19,327 nucleotides of DNA from CAYQLK01 sp964418515 (lineage in GTDB: Bacteria; Patescibacteriota; Microgenomatia; CAYQLK01). The DNA lies in NCBI GenBank assembly GCA_964418515.1, contig CAYQLK010000020.1, positions 1 to 19,327 on the forward strand. The letters are read 5' to 3'. The position numbers and the translations under genes were made by a program. This document shows positions 1-6,374 of this stretch, one piece after another. The first letter of the stretch is position 1; the number at the start of each line of letters is the position of its first letter. The notes beneath the pieces were generated by a model that did no database searches, was not told the origin of the DNA, and worked only from the letters and a program-made list of their open reading frames with translations.

Positions 1-37
1 TTTATTAGTATACTTACTCACTTTCAATTAGCGCAAA

Positions 38-397
38 TTATATCTTTTCTCTTAAAGTTTTTACAGCCATCAAAGCACACTTCATTCTCGATGGCGTAAG
101 TTTTGGAATACCTAGTTCTGCCAAAACCTCATCGTCACTAATATTTTTCAAATCAGATAGTTTCATCCCTATTACCTTCTCTTTTAATAAGTATGCCGAA
201 GCTTGAGAAATCAAACACCCACTCCCTTCAAATCCGTATTGCGTAATTTCGTCGCCATCAAGTTTGATACTAATTAACAACTTATCACCACAAAGACTAT
301 TAAAATCTTCTACAATAATATCCGGCTTACGAACTTTTCTTTGTACTGCACTCTCTCTTACCAAATCTAACAATTCGTCTCGATATAAATTATCCAT
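38..397 (-). CDS. sufU: SufU/IscU-type Fe-S cluster scaffold protein
   Basis: Cytoplasmic scaffold or sulfur-transfer partner of the cysteine desulfurase SufS in iron-sulfur cluster assembly. The 119-aa product keeps the three conserved cysteines of the NifU-N/IscU fold: C36 in SLCGD (with the neighbouring Asp38), C61 in GSGCLIS, and C107 in RMKCALM. It is shorter than typical SufU (about 140-150 aa), closer to an IscU-sized core. It is the last gene of a minus-strand SUF operon. Its ATG lies 2 nt after the stop of a short frame carrying a diverged sufS tail, so the ancestral order was probably sufS-sufU with almost no gap. Whether it is a true scaffold or a Zn-type sulfur acceptor cannot be settled from the sequence. 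No hairpin with a T-run is visible in the 37 bases after its stop. Confidence 0.93.
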   Translation of the reverse strand: MDNLYRDELLDLVRESAVQRKVRKPDIIVEDFNSLCGDKLLISIKLDGDEITQYGFEGSGCLISQASAYLLKEKVIGMKLSDLKNISDDEVLAELGIPKLTPSRMKCALMAVKTLREKI

Positions 398-399
398 TT

Positions 400-576
400 T
401 TAAGTTATTTTTAAGACTTTTTTAGCTTTTTCAATTCCGTCAAATAATTGATCAATATCCTGAATATCGTTAAGTTTCAGGCTTACTGAAACGCAGAACG
501 TAGCCAAAACTGATGACAAAAATGTCAGAGACAGTTTTTGGGATAATTTTGGCGAGTAACTATAAAAAAATCTCAT
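400..576 (-). pseudogene. Short frame with a diverged SufS C-terminal tail (58 aa)
   Basis: This frame starts with an ATG that overlaps the TGA of the preceding short frame (ATGA) and ends with TAA 2 nt before sufU. Its first 35 codons come from the repeated spacer and resemble no family I know. From NDIQDI onward it reads like the SufS C-terminus, but with diverged residues (DQLFDGIEKAKKVLKIT against EQMFIGIEKAKKILKV in intact sufS). I read the last 23 codons or so as the fossil end of an older or second sufS allele that once abutted sufU. It could be translated by coupling, or it could simply be an open relic. Long-read confirmation matters because the neighbouring 170-bp repeat is exact. 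Confidence 0.5.
474..541. other. Two hairpins in the repeated spacer (second copy at 644-711)
   Basis: The first hairpin has a perfect 7-bp stem GTTTCAG/CTGAAAC with loop GCTTA at 474-492. The second is larger, at 504-541: CCAAAACTG pairs with CAGTTTTTGG (one extra T) around an inner TGACA/TGTCA stem with an AAAA loop. Neither is followed by a T-run on the transcribed minus strand, so they do not look like intrinsic terminators. They could shape or stabilise the sufS-sufU mRNA. Confidence 0.6.
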
Positions 577-746
577 ACTTTCAGAATTTTCTTAGCCTTT
601 TCGATTCCAATAAACATTTGTTCAATATCCTGAATATCGTTAAGTTTCAGGCTTACTGAAACGCAGAACGTAGCCAAAACTGATGACAAAAATGTCAGAG
701 ACAGTTTTTGGGATAATTTTGGCGAGTAACTATAAAAAAATCTCAT
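573..746 (-). pseudogene. Short frame duplicating the SufS C-terminal tail (57 aa)
   Basis: The ATG overlaps the sufS TGA stop as ATGA, and the frame's own TGA overlaps the next short frame's ATG in the same way. The first 35 codons or so come from spacer sequence and include a mildly hydrophobic stretch (LTFLSSVLATFCVSVSL). The last 22 codons are identical at nucleotide level to the true sufS tail at 743-812. The chained ATGA joins explain why the repeat unit is 170 bp rather than a multiple of three (58 codons less a 4-nt overlap). It may be coupled translation of a small peptide, a non-functional duplication, or an assembly artefact. No Shine-Dalgarno site is evident. Confidence 0.4.
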
Positions 747-1957
747 ACTTTCAGAATTTTCTTAGCCTTTTCGATTCCAATAAACATTTGTTCAATATCC
801 TGAATATCGTTATAAAAATACAAACTTGCTCTCACTCCAGAGTCCAATTTTAACTTTTTCATTAAAGGGTGGGCACAGTGTAAACCTGACCTAACCGCAA
901 CTCCTTCAGCGTCTAACACGCTTGCCAAATCGTGAGGATGGATGCCATTGATATTAAACGTAAAAATTCCCACTCTACTACCAGCGATATTTGGACCCAA
1001 AAAATCAACCTTTTTCTCTTCAAACTTCGCCATCATATATTCCGACAGTTTCTGATCTTCCTCTTCAATTTTATCTAATCCAACACGTTCCAAATAATTA
1101 ATTGCAGTAGCTAACCCCAATACTCCAGCAATATTCGGCGTACCAGCCTCAAATCTGTAAGGAATATCATTCCAAATTGAGCCATTTTCTGTGACATCTT
1201 TAATCATCGAGCCTCCGCCCATAAACGGATTCATATTCTGAGCAATTTCCTCCCTTATCCAAAGCACCCCGACGCCTGTTGGACCAACAATCTTATGTCC
1301 GCTAAAAACCAAAAAATCAGCGCCAATAGATTGAACACTTACTCTCATTTTTCCTACAGCTTGAGCCGAATCAATAAGAATCTTAGTGTTGCTGTTTATT
1401 CTTCTGACCTCTTTAACCAAAGTTTTTACATCGTTTACCCCGCCTAATACATTCGAGGCGTGAACTATCCCCACAAGAGCAGTTCTCTTGGAAATTTTTT
1501 TTCTCAAATCTATTACATCTATTAGTCCAAAATCGTCAATATTTACAAACACTAATTTCGCTCCAGTATATTTTGCAATTATCTGCCAAGGCACAATATT
1601 TGCATGATGCTCGGATACTGAAAGAACTATCTCATCATCTTTTTTTAAATTAGTTAGCCCCCAAGAATAGGCCACCAAATTAATACTTTCCGTTGTTCCA
1701 GAAGTAAAAATTATCTCTTTTGGTTTTTGACAATTAAGAAAATTAGCCACTATCTTTCTACTTGTCTCAAAAGCCTCAGTTGCTATTTCTGAATATTTAT
1801 ATACCCCACGATTAATTGTTCCATAATCACTACTATAAAACTTATTAGTTCTATCTATAACCACTTGGGGTTTGTGTGTTGTCGCGGCATTATCTAAGTA
1901 AGCAAATCGCTTACCATTAACTTGTTTGTCAAATATTGGAAAATCTTTTCTATTCAT
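743..1957 (-). CDS. sufS: SufS-type cysteine desulfurase (PLP-dependent)
   Basis: This enzyme takes sulfur from L-cysteine as a persulfide for Fe-S cluster assembly, releasing alanine, in the cytoplasm. The 404-aa length is normal for class-II (SufS/CsdA) desulfurases. Visible features are the aminotransferase-V fold start (YLDNAATTHKP), the PLP-stacking His region EHHAN at 116-120, the cofactor Asp196 in ILIDSAQ, the Schiff-base Lys222 in SGHK, and the catalytic Cys361 in RSGLHCAHP. Its start is 2 nt after the sufD stop. The SufU at the operon end is its expected acceptor. The TGA stop overlaps the ATG of a duplicated tail frame, and the last 22 codons are repeated downstream, so the 3' end of this gene has been rearranged. 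The enzyme itself appears intact. Confidence 0.96.
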   Translation of the reverse strand: MNRKDFPIFDKQVNGKRFAYLDNAATTHKPQVVIDRTNKFYSSDYGTINRGVYKYSEIATEAFETSRKIVANFLNCQKPKEIIFTSGTTESINLVAYSWGLTNLKKDDEIVLSVSEHHANIVPWQIIAKYTGAKLVFVNIDDFGLIDVIDLRKKISKRTALVGIVHASNVLGGVNDVKTLVKEVRRINSNTKILIDSAQAVGKMRVSVQSIGADFLVFSGHKIVGPTGVGVLWIREEIAQNMNPFMGGGSMIKDVTENGSIWNDIPYRFEAGTPNIAGVLGLATAINYLERVGLDKIEEEDQKLSEYMMAKFEEKKVDFLGPNIAGSRVGIFTFNINGIHPHDLASVLDAEGVAVRSGLHCAHPLMKKLKLDSGVRASLYFYNDIQDIEQMFIGIEKAKKILKV

Positions 1958-1959
1958 TT

Positions 1960-2454
1960 TTATATTTTTAAAAACCCATCAATAATTGCCTTTTCAGACT
2001 TTTTTCTACTTAAGCCTTTTGTCATTAAATAAAAAATCATATCTTCACTTACTTTGGTCACCCACGCACTATGCCCAACTGCAACATCATTTTCCTCAAT
2101 CTCCAAACCAGGAATTGGCTTAGCAACTGCATTATCAAAAACCAGAAACTCAGCCTTAAATCTACCATCGCTTCCTTTTGCGCCATTTAATACCTTAATC
2201 AAGCCTCTCACCTCAACCCTTGAATTGTTTCTTAACACTCCCTTAATCCAGACATTACTTTTAGCTTTAAGTCCAACATGGGTTACGATAGTAGAAATAT
2301 CAAATTCATCCTCGTCCTTGCCGTCCAAAACTCCATAATAATCGAAACTACTATCATCACCACTAATTTCGATTTCTACATTTTTCTTACCAGGCAATAT
2401 CTCTTCCCTTATGCTTTTTTCTTCATTATTACCAAGTATCAAATTATGATTCAT
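1960..2454 (-). CDS. sufD: Short SufD-like SufBD-core protein
   Basis: Partner of SufB and SufC in the SufBCD scaffold complex. At 164 aa it is well under half of a usual SufD (about 400-440 aa): it has the end of the beta-helix core and the C-terminal helical region but lacks the N-terminal domain and most of the helix. The C-terminal part aligns by eye with SufD/SufB: EENDVAVGHSA, with His128 at the position I equate to E. coli SufD His360, then SEDMIFYLMTKGLSRKKSEKAIIDGF. The start overlaps the sufB stop by one base (TAATG), which suggests coupled translation and a fixed ratio. It appears to be a natural short form, since the reading frame is clean and flanked tightly by genes on both sides, although a decayed gene cannot be excluded. 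Confidence 0.8.
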   Translation of the reverse strand: MNHNLILGNNEEKSIREEILPGKKNVEIEISGDDSSFDYYGVLDGKDEDEFDISTIVTHVGLKAKSNVWIKGVLRNNSRVEVRGLIKVLNGAKGSDGRFKAEFLVFDNAVAKPIPGLEIEENDVAVGHSAWVTKVSEDMIFYLMTKGLSRKKSEKAIIDGFLKI

Positions 2455-3848
2455 TAGCCTATTGACCCCTCCATCTCGAGCTCGATTAAGCGATTCAACT
2501 CCACAGCGTATTCCAAAGGTAATTTTTTAACCACAGGCTCAACAAATCCTCGCACGACCATTGCCATCGCCTCAGCTTCTGTTAATCCCCGAGATTGTAA
2601 GTAAAAAAGCATTTCTTCAGAAATCCTTCCCACTGTCGCTTCATGTCCAACCGAAACCTGATCTTCAAAAACCTCCATCGTTGGTACAGTATCGGACTTC
2701 GAAATATCATCAAGCATCAGTGCATCACATTGTACATGGGCCTTAGAGTTTATAGCCCCTTTAGCAACCCTGAGTAAGCCCCTGTAAACCGTTTCTCCTC
2801 CACCAAAGACTATAGACTTAGATACCACAGTCGATGTTGTGTCTGGAGCCCCATGAAAAACCTTGGCACCAGTATCTTTATACTGATTTGGGCCACCAAC
2901 AGCGATATTCAAATGATCAGCTCTAGCTCCCCTGCCAATTAACATTGACGCTGGATACAACATTGTTACGCCTGACCCCATAGAACCTCCCACCCACTCA
3001 ACAAATCCACCCTCTTCGACAATTGCTCTTTTAGTATTGAGGTTATAAACATCTGTGGACCAATTCTGAACCGTCGTATACCTAACATGCGCATTCTTCT
3101 TCACAAAAATCTCAACAACCGCACTATGCATCGAGGTCGAAGAATATTTCGGTGCCGTACATCCCTCAATATAGTGCACACTACTACCTTCTTCGGCCAC
3201 AATTAAAGTGTGCTCAAATTGACCATAATTTTTTGCATTCATCCTAAAATAAGTCTGGAGAGGTAAATCAACTTTTACCCCAGCAGGCACATAAACAAAA
3301 CTTCCCCCGCTCCACACTGCCCCATGTAATGAAGCAAATTTATGATCAGCTATAGACACACACCTAGTCATAAAATATTCCTTTAGTATTTCTGGATATT
3401 TCTGAATTGCTGTATCCGTATCACAAAAAATCACACCTTGTTTAGAATACTTTTCCATCAAACTTTGATAAAAACCCTCTGACTCATATTGACCAACTAC
3501 ACCTGCCAAAAATTTTCGTTCAGCTTGGGGAATTCCTAATTTTTCAAACGTGGTTTTGACATCTTTTGGTACATCCTTCCAACTTTCGTATTTACCATAA
3601 TCAGATTTAAGATAAAAAGTAATTTCGTCAAAATCAAGTTTAGACAAATCTGCGCCCCAAGTAGGCATCGGCTTTTTCAAAAAAATCTCAAAAGCTGCCA
3701 ATCTCTTCTCACGCATCCAATCGGGCTCATTTTTTTCTTTCGAAATAAGCTCAACTATCTCACGACTAATACCCTTACTTGGCCTGACAACAGACCTTTC
3801 CTTGTTTGCTGAAACTTCAGATTGATCGATTCCAACTACGCTTTGCAT
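2454..3848 (-). CDS. sufB: SufB, Fe-S scaffold subunit
   Basis: Core scaffold of the SufBCD complex on which nascent Fe-S clusters form. The 464-aa length matches the family. Recognisable stretches are the N-terminal PDWMREKRLAAFEIF motif, the beta-helix core with GGSFVYVPAGVKVDLPLQTYFR, the YIEGCTAP segment, and the C-terminal SVGHEATVGRISEEMLFYLQSRGL and LPLEYAVELNRLIELEMEGSIG. The position occupied by Cys405 in E. coli SufB seems to be a serine here (ISKSDTVP), as I recall from Gram-positive SufB proteins. It sits 2 nt after sufC and overlaps the sufD start by 1 nt. SufB, short SufD and SufC probably form the complex together. Confidence 0.97.
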   Translation of the reverse strand: MQSVVGIDQSEVSANKERSVVRPSKGISREIVELISKEKNEPDWMREKRLAAFEIFLKKPMPTWGADLSKLDFDEITFYLKSDYGKYESWKDVPKDVKTTFEKLGIPQAERKFLAGVVGQYESEGFYQSLMEKYSKQGVIFCDTDTAIQKYPEILKEYFMTRCVSIADHKFASLHGAVWSGGSFVYVPAGVKVDLPLQTYFRMNAKNYGQFEHTLIVAEEGSSVHYIEGCTAPKYSSTSMHSAVVEIFVKKNAHVRYTTVQNWSTDVYNLNTKRAIVEEGGFVEWVGGSMGSGVTMLYPASMLIGRGARADHLNIAVGGPNQYKDTGAKVFHGAPDTTSTVVSKSIVFGGGETVYRGLLRVAKGAINSKAHVQCDALMLDDISKSDTVPTMEVFEDQVSVGHEATVGRISEEMLFYLQSRGLTEAEAMAMVVRGFVEPVVKKLPLEYAVELNRLIELEMEGSIG

Positions 3849-3850
3849 AA

Positions 3851-4600
3851 TTAAACCCCTGCCTCTCGAAAGTTAACATATCCCTCTTTTTCTAATTTTT
3901 TAACAATTTCTCGCCCACCAACCGTGCGCAACCTAGATTCAACGAATACTCCAACTTTATCTGGCTTCAAAAACTTCAAAATTCTTTCGTAATGCGTAAT
4001 TACAATCACACCAATTTTTCTCGTTTTTACCATTTCAGAAACTGCTTTTGCCAAAAAAGCTACAGAATCAATATCTAATCCAGAATCCAACTCGTCCAGA
4101 ATCACAAATTCAGGCTCAAGAACTAATAATTGCAACACCTCAAGTTTCTTTTTTTCTCCGCCTGAGAACCCAACATTTAGTTCCCTAGAGGCAAATTTAC
4201 TATCAATTCCAACTTGCTCCATTTTTTCGCTTAATAGTTTGCCAAATTCACCAAACCCCATTTTTTTACCCTTATTTTTCGCCAAATAAGCCATTCTCAA
4301 AAAAGACGCCACAGTTACCCCAGCCACTTCAACAGGATGCTGAAAACTCACAAATAGTCCTTTTTTTGCTCTCTCATCAGGTTTTAGTTTTAACAAGTCA
4401 ACACCGTTTAATAACACCTGACCACTTTCAACGATATATTTAGGAGAACCAGCAACCGCCATAGCCAGCGATGACTTTCCAGAACCATTAGGGCCCATAA
4501 ATGCTAATACCTCTCCCTGCTTAACCGTCAAATCAAGCCCATTAACCACCCTTTTCCCTGCAACAGATACTGACAGATTTTTAATTGCTAAACCTTTCAT
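3851..4600 (-). CDS. sufC: SufC, Fe-S assembly ABC ATPase
   Basis: Soluble ABC-type ATPase that powers the SufBCD scaffold; it is not a transporter. The 249-aa length is typical. The sequence shows Walker A GPNGSGKS at 36-43, Q-loop Gln87 in SFQHPVEVAGV, the ABC signature FSGGEKKK at 145-152, Walker B VILDELDSGLDID starting at 166, and the switch His203 in VITHYERIL. FSGGEKK with ELDSGLDID is diagnostic of SufC over generic ABC proteins. The 39-nt gap upstream, after the A-type carrier gene, is AT-rich with no clear Shine-Dalgarno. Confidence 0.97.
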   Translation of the reverse strand: MKGLAIKNLSVSVAGKRVVNGLDLTVKQGEVLAFMGPNGSGKSSLAMAVAGSPKYIVESGQVLLNGVDLLKLKPDERAKKGLFVSFQHPVEVAGVTVASFLRMAYLAKNKGKKMGFGEFGKLLSEKMEQVGIDSKFASRELNVGFSGGEKKKLEVLQLLVLEPEFVILDELDSGLDIDSVAFLAKAVSEMVKTRKIGVIVITHYERILKFLKPDKVGVFVESRLRTVGGREIVKKLEKEGYVNFREAGV

Positions 4601-4639
4601 AATTCTTTTTTAAAATATTTTTACAATATGAAAAAATAA

Positions 4640-4927
4640 CTAAATCGAAAAACTCCTTCCACAACCGCAGTAGCTTTTTGCAGATAAGTTTTTCACAATC
4701 AAAACATTAGTATTAACATCATCAACATCAATACTCATTCTAGGCGCAATCTTTTCAGTCTCCTCGTCAATTGAGAATTTCAAACCCTCAACCCCTATAT
4801 TGGCTTCACCATCATCAGACACAGAAGTTTTTAACACATACCCACAACAACCTTCTATTGCCACAATTTTCAGCACCCCATTACCAATAATTTCGCCAAC
4901 TTTTTCTTTATTTAATAATTTAATCAT
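4640..4927 (-). CDS. A-type Fe-S carrier, SufA/IscA/ErpA-like
   Basis: Probable carrier that receives Fe-S clusters from the SUF scaffold and hands them to apo-proteins. The product is 95 aa, shorter than the usual 105-120. It keeps the family's three-cysteine pattern: Cys27 in EGCCGYVLK (equivalent to GCSG of IscA) and Cys87/Cys89 in the C-terminal YCGCGRSF. There is an extra Cys28. Its ATG overlaps the TGA of the upstream EVE gene (ATGA), so the two are probably translationally coupled. The N-terminal half is divergent, so I do not assign it to SufA, IscA or ErpA specifically; the genomic context favours SufA. Confidence 0.8.
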   Translation of the reverse strand: MIKLLNKEKVGEIIGNGVLKIVAIEGCCGYVLKTSVSDDGEANIGVEGLKFSIDEETEKIAPRMSIDVDDVNTNVLIVKNLSAKSYCGCGRSFSI

Positions 4928-5364
4928 TTTTTTGCAATTTCAAGAGTTTTTTTAATAAGTAAATAGTCATGTTCTGGTAATCGATGAACATTACCTTGAA
5001 ATGCTAGTTTCCAATGTTCTTTTGGCCATTTTTTTGTATATTCCATGTTCTGTCCAACCACATCCGATCTTACAAAATCGCTTGAGTCAAGTATTACCTC
5101 TGGTTTGATCTTAAACCTAAAAGGATATACTTCATCCGGCTTATCTGAAAGCCAAATTTTCTTCGAATCTTCATAAAACGCGCTCACTACCTTAGCCGTA
5201 CCACCGAAACAACCAATTTTGGTCATATAAAAAACAATTTTATCTCCAACATTAACCTCGATAGCTTTTTTCCTATGTCGCGACTTCATCCCAGCCAACT
5301 CAAAACCTAAATTACGAGAAATTTCAAAATTTTCTGGGCTCGATACGAGCATCCAATAATTCAT
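4924..5364 (-). CDS. EVE-domain (PUA-like) protein
   Basis: Small soluble protein (146 aa) of the EVE family, a PUA-superfamily fold known to bind modified bases in DNA or RNA. Supporting segments are the N-terminal NYWMLVSSPENFEISRNLGF, the VNVGDKIVFYM turn, the glycine-rich FGGTAKVVSAFYED, and PFRFKIKPEVILD, in the order expected. The native ligand is unknown. It overlaps the A-type carrier gene by 4 nt and is the first gene after a strong internal promoter, so it is co-expressed with the SUF genes. That placement hints at a link with an Fe-S-dependent nucleic-acid modification, but this is inference only. The start ATG lies 8 nt after the -10 box, which suggests a leaderless or nearly leaderless message. 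Confidence 0.85.
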   Translation of the reverse strand: MNYWMLVSSPENFEISRNLGFELAGMKSRHRKKAIEVNVGDKIVFYMTKIGCFGGTAKVVSAFYEDSKKIWLSDKPDEVYPFRFKIKPEVILDSSDFVRSDVVGQNMEYTKKWPKEHWKLAFQGNVHRLPEHDYLLIKKTLEIAKK

Positions 5365-5372
5365 ATCAAGCT

Positions 5373-5400
5373 ATTTTAAACAATTAGCCTGACTTGTCAA
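5373..5400 (-). promoter_or_regulatory. Internal sigma70-type promoter for EVE-SUF genes
   Basis: On the minus strand TTGACA (5395-5400) is followed by a 16-nt spacer and TAAAAT (5373-5378). The -35 is perfect and the -10 is 5/6. The EVE start codon follows after 8 nt, so the predicted start point falls at or within a few bases of the ATG. It lies in the 43-nt gap between two genes and can decouple the SUF block from trxB. Confidence 0.75.
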
Positions 5401-5407
5401 AAAAAAA

Positions 5408-5773
5408 TTAAACAAAACTTCCCAAATCTTCCCAAGCTATTGTTGCCATACCAAGTACTTCTTCAGGTGCAAGCTCTTTAGGATCATCTTTAACAAAAGC
5501 CTTTGGTTTTAAAAACAAATTCCCTGCCGTTTGATACTTCAAATAAACCCGTCCGCCTTTTCTTAATCCCACTGAAATAACAAAGACCCCATCTTCTCCA
5601 ACTTCTCCAACCAAAAAGTCTTCCAAGGCCATTAACCTTCTCTCTCCTAGCCTGCCAAAATCAGGAGCAACTAAAGCTCTAGACATCAAGTCATCGTCCT
5701 CAGTATTTAGCAAAAAATCTGAGATATCAACTTTATATTTTTCTGATTTTTTAGCTTTTGATTGCGCTTGCAT
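5408..5773 (-). CDS. Hypothetical protein (121 aa)
   Basis: I do not recognise this family. The product is soluble and acidic with no membrane segment. It has a basic, Gln/Lys/Ser-rich N-terminus (about residues 1-13), an acidic stretch NTEDDD near residues 24-29, and a central and C-terminal part with alternating hydrophobic residues (VFVISVGLRKGGRVYLKYQ) that suggests a small beta-rich domain. It lies between the exonuclease gene (17-nt gap) and the internal promoter of the EVE-SUF block. A TATAAT sits 7 nt before its ATG. The clean frame and operonic position support it being real. Confidence 0.7.
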   Translation of the reverse strand: MQAQSKAKKSEKYKVDISDFLLNTEDDDLMSRALVAPDFGRLGERRLMALEDFLVGEVGEDGVFVISVGLRKGGRVYLKYQTAGNLFLKPKAFVKDDPKELAPEEVLGMATIAWEDLGSFV

Positions 5774-5780
5774 ACACTTA

Positions 5781-5786
5781 ATTATA
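5781..5786 (-). promoter_or_regulatory. Possible -10 box before the 121-aa gene
   Basis: A perfect TATAAT on the minus strand sits 7 nt before the ATG, partly matching the leaderless layout seen elsewhere in the window. I found no convincing -35 at 16-18 nt, so the site may be fortuitous in this AT-rich gap. Confidence 0.35.
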
Positions 5787-5791
5787 ACTTT

Positions 5792-6370
5792 TTATAGAGC
5801 CAAGCTCATTTGAGTATCATTCGTTGACGTTGGTAAATATTTTTCCAAATCAACCGCAAATTCTTTTATCACTCCACCCAAGTCTGGATATTTTAACCTG
5901 CCATTATTCATTGCATAATCAAAAATTTCCCTCGTAATTCTTACGTCTTCGAGGCAATATTCCGCCAATTTCTCCAACTTACCCTCTCGAAAATATCTAA
6001 CCGCATCCAAACCATCCCCAATCTTACCTCTATTTAATGTCGCCTTGGCCAAATTATCTAGCTTTAGCCTAAAACCCAATATATCTTTAACAATTTCTAA
6101 CAAATCAATGGTCGGAAATTTTTTGAGGTCACCGCGATAATAAGGCGCAAGTACCTCATAATCAAAACTCTTAATATTGTATCCAATTAACAAATCAGCT
6201 GATTCAAGTAGTGGCCACATCTTTCCCAAATCCTTTTCAAAATATCCAAAATATTCGTTAGTTTCAGAATCGTGCAAACCAACATAAGAAATTCCTAGTT
6301 TCTTAGTTTCATTCCCAACCTCCTGAAAAATATTCTTTGTCTCAACATCCAAAGTGATTTGTTTAGCCAT
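5792..6370 (-). CDS. RNase H-fold DEDDy 3'-5' exonuclease (YprB-like)
   Basis: Predicted metal-dependent 3'-5' exonuclease of the RNase H-like superfamily, 192 aa. The three exonuclease motifs are visible: Exo I LDVET with Asp8 and Glu10, Exo II GYNIKSFDYEVL with Asn65 and Asp70, and Exo III YCLEDVRITREIF with Tyr138 and Asp142, which makes it the DEDDy class. It has no polymerase or helicase domain and matches the stand-alone YprB/RNase_H_2 style common in small genomes. Substrate (DNA or RNA) is unknown. The start is well supported: a Shine-Dalgarno AGGAGA at 6379-6384, embedded in the last codons of trxB, lies 8 nt before the ATG. It is 4 nt downstream of trxB, so the two are co-transcribed. 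Confidence 0.85.
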   Translation of the reverse strand: MAKQITLDVETKNIFQEVGNETKKLGISYVGLHDSETNEYFGYFEKDLGKMWPLLESADLLIGYNIKSFDYEVLAPYYRGDLKKFPTIDLLEIVKDILGFRLKLDNLAKATLNRGKIGDGLDAVRYFREGKLEKLAEYCLEDVRITREIFDYAMNNGRLKYPDLGGVIKEFAVDLEKYLPTSTNDTQMSLAL

Positions 6371-6374
6371 ATCT

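Larger units (their letters stand above)
452..812. repeat. Exact 170-bp tandem repeat, about 2.1 copies
   Basis: Bases 452-642 match 622-812 exactly at an offset of 170. The copies are 452-621 and 622-791, with a 21-nt partial third copy running into intact sufS. Left of 452 the match decays to a recognisably homologous but diverged sufS tail. Each unit holds a copy of the last 70 nt or so of sufS plus about 100 nt of spacer with two hairpins. Most of the long gap between sufS and sufU (398-742) is this repeat. Confidence 0.95.

Noticed and set aside
743..745. TGA recoding as glycine
   Set aside because: TGA ends sufS and the EVE gene at the expected family lengths, so it is a stop here.
452..812. 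CRISPR array or integron attC sites
   Set aside because: There are only two long adjacent units with no unique spacers, and the hairpins lack the attC core motifs. The unit includes sufS coding sequence.
2054..2338. Plus-strand open frame of 94 codons over sufD
   Set aside because: It lies opposite a clear SufD-like gene with coupled neighbours and has no ribosome site. Its amino-acid make-up is what a shadow frame gives.
5399..5407. T-run as a terminator of the 121-aa gene
   Set aside because: The minus-strand T-run after its stop has no preceding hairpin; the GGGAAG copies there are direct, not inverted.
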